From the NCBI GenBank assembly GCA_002369255.1, contig DFFO01000019.1, forward strand, positions 1-10,616: 10,616 bases of DNA. The letters are read 5' to 3'. The notes under the pieces were generated by a model. It was not told the origin of the DNA, ran no database searches, and worked only from the letters and a program-made list of their open reading frames with translations. Origin of the DNA: Lachnospiraceae bacterium UBA3774. GTDB taxonomy: Bacteria > Bacillota > Clostridia > Lachnospirales > Lachnospiraceae. The position numbers and the translations under genes are program-made. This document shows, one piece after another, positions 7,930-10,616 of the stretch (within the stretch, counting starts at the first letter, position 1; each line of letters begins with the position of its first letter).

Positions 7930-8930
7930 TTGGTCTCTTTTCCGCTTCGTCTTTTTTGTCTGGCTTTATATTCTTCTTTCTTTTCATAGCGCTCGTAAGC
8001 GTCAACTATTTTCTGAACGAGAGGATGTCTTACAACATCTCTCTTGGTAAGCTCGATAATACCGATATCTTCGACGTCAGACAGCACTTTTAAGGCAACA
8101 TCAAGGCCGGAAACCTGTCCTGCGGGAAGATCTTTTTGCGTAATATCTCCGGTAACGATAACTTTTGAGCCAAAGCCTATACGGGTCAAAAACATCTTCA
8201 TCTGCGCGGGAGTGGTATTCTGAGCCTCGTCAAGAATGATATAGGCATTATCAAGGGTGCGCCCTCTCATATAAGCAAGGGGAGCTACTTCGATGGCTCC
8301 TTTTTCGTAATTGTGCTGGTAACTCTCTGCTCCCATGATCTGATACAGAGCGTCATAAAGAGGTCTGAGATAAGGGTCTATCTTGCTTTGAAGATCGCCC
8401 GGCAAAAATCCGAGCTTCTCTCCCGCTTCTATTGCGGGTCTGGTCAGAATGATGCGGTCAACGTCATTGTTTTTAAATGCATTTATCGCCATCGCCATTG
8501 CAAGATACGTCTTGCCGGTTCCGGCAGGGCCAAGCCCGAAGCATATCATTTTTTCTCTTATTGCATCTACGTATTTCTTTTGGCCGGAGGTCTTGGGCTT
8601 TATCGGTTTTCCGTTTATCGTGCGGCAGATGATATCGTCGTCAATGGCGGAAAGCTCGGAAGAAATACCTTCAAGCGCAGACGAAATGGTATAATCAACG
8701 CTTTGTTCCGTAATCTCGCCACCCCGGTCATAAAGCCCGGCAAGTTCTGTAATAACCAGACAGGCTTTGTCTGAATATGGCTCCTTCCCCATTATATATA
8801 CGTTATCTCCACGGGTTACGAGCGTGACGCCGAACGCTTTTTCGATCTTTCTTAAAAACCTGTCAAGCTCGCCGCTGACCGCCTGAAGAGTTTCCTTTTC
8901 AAGTAAGAGAGTTTTTGTTTTTTCAGCCAT
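7926..8930 (-). CDS. PhoH family ATPase (PhoH/PhoL type)
   Basis: The 334-residue protein is the short, YbeY-associated PhoH form (PhoL/YbeZ type). Following an N-terminal region (about 1-110, KH-like in many homologues) comes the P-loop nucleotide domain: Walker A GPAGTGKT (134-141), a TRPAIEAGEKLGFLPGDL segment (163-180) conserved in the family, Walker B IILDEAQN (231-238), and VTGDITQKDLP (259-269) as the sensor region. These proteins are cytoplasmic ATPases, predicted RNA helicase-like, that act with YbeY in RNA handling. The C-terminus is a highly basic tail (about 316-334), consistent with RNA contact. It is the first gene of the operon; the ATG at 8930 has an AGAGG site (about 8938-8942 on the minus strand) that falls inside a hairpin. 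Confidence 0.93.
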   Translation of the reverse strand: MAEKTKTLLLEKETLQAVSGELDRFLRKIEKAFGVTLVTRGDNVYIMGKEPYSDKACLVITELAGLYDRGGEITEQSVDYTISSALEGISSELSAIDDDIICRTINGKPIKPKTSGQKKYVDAIREKMICFGLGPAGTGKTYLAMAMAINAFKNNDVDRIILTRPAIEAGEKLGFLPGDLQSKIDPYLRPLYDALYQIMGAESYQHNYEKGAIEVAPLAYMRGRTLDNAYIILDEAQNTTPAQMKMFLTRIGFGSKVIVTGDITQKDLPAGQVSGLDVALKVLSDVEDIGIIELTKRDVVRHPLVQKIVDAYERYEKKEEYKARQKRRSGKETK

Positions 8931-8931
8931 T

Positions 8932-8960
8932 AAAATACCTCTTTTCCAAAGGGGTATTTT
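8932..8960 (-). promoter_or_regulatory. Inverted repeat covering the phoH ribosome binding site
   Basis: An exact 8-base inverted repeat, AAAATACC (8932-8939) and GGTATTTT (8953-8960), flanks an inner CTTT/AAAG pair (8941-8944 and 8948-8951) around a TCC loop, with one mismatch between the two stems. In the minus-strand mRNA the 3' arm carries the AGAGGT Shine-Dalgarno site and ends two bases before the phoH AUG. The fold would hide the site. It could instead be a DNA operator, as it sits at the likely promoter. It has no following T tract that would make it a terminator. Confidence 0.5.
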
Positions 8961-8986
8961 ACCATAAATACTGTTTAAATAAAAGG

Positions 8987-8992
8987 TTTATA
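8987..8992 (-). promoter_or_regulatory. Possible -10 element of the phoH operon
   Basis: On the minus strand this reads TATAAA within a very A/T-rich stretch. I find no good -35 at the right distance, so the call is weak. A start near 8980 would place the whole hairpin at 8932-8960 in the 5' leader. An alternative -10, TAAAAT at 8956-8961, would put the start inside the hairpin. Confidence 0.25.
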
Positions 8993-9033
8993 TAATAATC
9001 AGTTTTTGATAAAGACAGACCGGGAAACGCAGT

Positions 9034-9065
9034 AAAAAAGAGCCGCCGCATAGTGGCAGCTCTTT
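9034..9065 (-). terminator. Intrinsic terminator of the yhcH-type gene
   Basis: The 11-base arms 9055-9065 and 9037-9047 form a stem with a single G-U wobble (AAAGAGC-T-GCC against GGC-G-GCTCTTT in the transcript) around a 7-base loop. The minus strand then runs into TTTTTT (9039-9034). It lies 26 bases after the stop of the YhcH-type gene and isolates it from the phoH operon. Confidence 0.9.
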
Positions 9066-9090
9066 GTAATGTGCAGATTCATCCGCCCAA

Positions 9091-9537
9091 TCAGGCTTTT
9101 ATCTTGAAAATGATCTTCCTGACGTCGCAGGGCTTATCATAAGTGGTTCCCGGAACGTGGGCTTCTCCGGGATAGACTACAACAAAATCACCGTCAGTAA
9201 GGTGGGTTTGCACCGCCTTTTCCTTTGCGGCAGTCACAAACTCGACGTCTTTTTCCTGATTGTATGCAACAAGCTCGGTGCATACGTCTCTTGGCGCAGT
9301 AAGAATGCTCTCGCTTCCTTTTATCATCAGCTGGATATCGATATAAAAACGGTGATTCTCATATTTTGCAGGATCATGTTTTTCCGTATTGTAAAGGTTG
9401 ACGATTACACGGTCGTTTTCATCTATGGGATACTTTCCCGCTTCAAGATCAGCGTATTTTTCTACGGAAGAAAGGGCCTTATAAAGCCACGGGATGTCTT
9501 TATAGCGTTCTTTGTTTTTAAGATTGTCAAAAATCAT
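9091..9537 (-). CDS. YhcH/YjgK/YiaL (DUF386) family cupin-like protein
   Basis: The 148-residue protein has the usual length and landmarks of this family: start MIFDNLKN, YENHRFYIDIQLMIKGSE (59-76) with E60, H62 and D67, the YPGEAHVPG segment (122-130) with H127, and the terminal VRKIIFKI (139-146). Members are small soluble beta-barrel proteins with a cupin-like fold and a likely metal site. They are linked to sugar or sialic-acid catabolism (YhcH in nan operons) and to biofilm control (TabA/YjgK), but the reaction is not established for most. AAAGGAGT (9545-9553) fixes the ATG at 9537. It is a single-gene unit, with its own promoter and a terminator, and no sugar genes lie beside it in the window, so its substrate cannot be inferred from context. 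Confidence 0.88.
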   Translation of the reverse strand: MIFDNLKNKERYKDIPWLYKALSSVEKYADLEAGKYPIDENDRVIVNLYNTEKHDPAKYENHRFYIDIQLMIKGSESILTAPRDVCTELVAYNQEKDVEFVTAAKEKAVQTHLTDGDFVVVYPGEAHVPGTTYDKPCDVRKIIFKIKA

Positions 9538-9567
9538 ACAGGTTACTCCTTTGATAATTTTTAAATC

Positions 9568-9596
9568 TTTATATCAGTTTTATATCCGGTATTCAA
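9568..9596 (-). promoter_or_regulatory. Sigma-A-like promoter of the yhcH-type gene
   Basis: On the minus strand TTGAAT (9591-9596) and TATAAA (9568-9573) are separated by exactly 17 bases. The start point would be near 9561, leaving a short leader with the AAAGGAGT site before the ATG at 9537. Confidence 0.65.
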
Positions 9597-9629
9597 GTCC
9601 AAAAAACAAACCAAAAAGGTAATTATTTG

Positions 9630-9658
9630 TTGACCATCCGAGGATTTCGTAATATCAT
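9630..9658 (+). promoter_or_regulatory. Sigma-A-like promoter of the yitT-type gene
   Basis: TTGACC (9630-9635) and TATCAT (9653-9658) are 17 bases apart, a close match to the sigma-70/sigma-A consensus. The start would be near 9665, about 33 bases before the ATG at 9698. It is divergent from the promoter at 9568-9596; the two -35 boxes lie about 33 bases apart. Confidence 0.65.
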
Positions 9659-9697
9659 CTTAATGCATATATTCATTATTTATAAGTTGAGGCAAGT

Positions 9698-10576
9698 ATG
9701 AAACCTTATGATTCCAAATTGAAAAAAACTATCGTTACCACCATATGCATTATTTTCGGAAATGCGCTTCTTGCTTTTCTTGTAGCGGCTTTTATTATTC
9801 CGCACGATATAATAATGGGCGGCACAACCGGCATAGGAATCGTTCTTAACCGCCTTGTACCTGCAGTTGACGTTTCCGTATTTGTCCTGATCCTGAACCT
9901 TTTGATGCTTGTTTTGGGACTTATAGTGCTCGGCAAAAAGTTTTTCTTTACTACTATTGCAAGCTCTGTTCTCTACCCGCTCATGCTCGGAGCGTTTCAA
10001 AAAATACCGGGAATAGAGACTCTGACTGACGATCCGCTGCTTGCGGCAGTATTTGCGGGCACTCTTATGGGAATAGCTCTGGGGCTCGTAATGCGCGTCG
10101 GCTCTTCCACCGGCGGTATGGACGTGGTAAATCTTGTATGCGCCAAAGTATTCCATCTGCCTGTCGCCGTCTTTGTTTATATAGCTGATATCGTCGTAGT
10201 CGGCGGACAGGCGCTGTTTTCTTCTTCGGAAAAAATACTTCTCGGGATTCTTGTACTCGTTCTTGAATCGATAATATTAGATAAAGTAATGATCGTAGGC
10301 AAGGCTCAGATTCAGGTATTTGTTGTTTCACAAAAATCCGATGAGATCAGAAAGGCGCTGATAGACAGCCTTGACGTAGGAGTTACAATGATGATGATAG
10401 AAACGGGAAAGCTCGGTATGGAAGGGAAAGGAATCATGTGCGTGATATCTCAGCGAAGGCTTTATTCTGTCACTGAGCTTGCAAGAAGCATTGATCCAAG
10501 CGTTTTTATCACAATTACCCAGATACGCGAAGTCAGAGGCAGAGGCTTTACTTTGGAGCAAAAACATATAGACTAA
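9698..10576 (+). CDS. YitT family membrane protein with C-terminal DUF2179 domain
   Basis: The 292-residue protein has an N-terminal membrane half (about 10-200) with five to six hydrophobic segments, and a soluble C-terminal DUF2179 domain (about 205-285). Family marks are the glycine-rich loop IIMGGTTGIGIVLN (38-51), a second loop MRVGSSTGGMDVV (132-144), and the ending TQIREVRGRGFT (274-285). YitT proteins are widespread in Bacillota; several paralogues per genome are usual and their transport or other role is not known. The ATG is preceded by a modest GAGG (9689-9692). The gene is monocistronic as far as the window shows, divergent from the yhcH-type gene, with no terminator before the window edge. 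Confidence 0.9.
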   Translation: MKPYDSKLKKTIVTTICIIFGNALLAFLVAAFIIPHDIIMGGTTGIGIVLNRLVPAVDVSVFVLILNLLMLVLGLIVLGKKFFFTTIASSVLYPLMLGAFQKIPGIETLTDDPLLAAVFAGTLMGIALGLVMRVGSSTGGMDVVNLVCAKVFHLPVAVFVYIADIVVVGGQALFSSSEKILLGILVLVLESIILDKVMIVGKAQIQVFVVSQKSDEIRKALIDSLDVGVTMMMIETGKLGMEGKGIMCVISQRRLYSVTELARSIDPSVFITITQIREVRGRGFTLEQKHID

Positions 10577-10596
10577 GAAAAACCCGCTTATTGATA

Positions 10597-10616
10597 TGTA
10601 CCCAGTTTCCTGGACA
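10597..10616. repeat. Possible insertion-sequence terminal inverted repeat at the window edge
   Basis: The last 20 bases start TGTACCCAG and end CTGGACA. The general form (TGTAC, a C/A-rich middle, then TGGACA) resembles outer ends of IS3-family, IS150-group elements as I remember them. The stretch also has weak internal symmetry (CCAG/CTGG). No transposase frame is visible because the sequence stops here. It may be coincidence. Confidence 0.25.

Noticed and set aside
8313..8774. Long plus-strand open frame antisense to phoH
   Set aside because: The opposite strand encodes a complete PhoH with intact Walker motifs; the antisense product is compositionally odd and resembles no protein family.
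9157..9564. Plus-strand open frame opposite the yhcH-type gene
   Set aside because: The minus strand carries a complete conserved family member with promoter, ribosome binding site and terminator.
9680..10156. Minus-strand open frame of 158 codons opposite yitT
   Set aside because: Its product is rich in K, R, Y and S with no recognisable domain, and it runs across the yitT coding region, which is well supported.
1..10616. CRISPR array, tRNA, rRNA, phage or defence module
   Set aside because: No regularly spaced repeats, clover-leaf sequences, rRNA-like stretches, or phage or nuclease families were seen on either strand.

Overview
The window looks like a metagenome-style contig built from two parts with different coding habits. 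Bases 1 to about 1840 hold the 3' end of an NAD-dependent DNA ligase gene, a small secreted protein and an alanine aminotransferase close to E. coli AlaA. These genes favour TTG/TTA/CTG leucine, CGT/CGC arginine and ATT/ATC isoleucine, and almost never use ATA. I read this part as proteobacterial, possibly a gut alphaproteobacterium, but the lineage is inference. From about 1866 to the right end, ATA, AGA and CTT codons are common and the families are typical of Clostridia/Bacillota: a SpoVB-like flippase, a YerB-type DUF3048 lipoprotein, PhoH, YbeY, a COG2509 flavoprotein and YitT. The change falls in the short gap at 1828-1865, so either the contig is chimeric or there has been a transfer.

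Layout. Left part: ligA 3' end (+), secreted hypothetical protein (+) and, convergent with it, alaA (-). Centre: a tight minus-strand operon read from 8930 down to 1866, in the order phoH, ybeY, DUF3048 lipoprotein, SpoVB/MurJ-like flippase, BaiN/YhiN-type flavoprotein, COG2509 flavoprotein. Three of its junctions plus the last one use 4-base ATGA overlaps or gaps of 9-12 bases. Right part: a monocistronic yhcH-type gene (-) with its own promoter and a strong intrinsic terminator, then a divergent yitT-type membrane protein gene (+) with a good sigma-A-like promoter.

The operon joins RNA/ribosome maturation (PhoH, YbeY) with envelope functions (lipoprotein, lipid-linked precursor flippase) and two poorly understood FAD enzymes. 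The other genes are ordinary chromosomal housekeeping or conserved genes. I see no CRISPR array, tRNA, rRNA, complete mobile element, phage module or defence system. The final 20 bases resemble a terminal inverted repeat of an insertion sequence cut by the window edge. The observations most worth checking are the compositional junction, a hairpin that would cover the phoH ribosome binding site, and the unplaced small secreted protein. I do not see convincing evidence of a new multi-gene system here.
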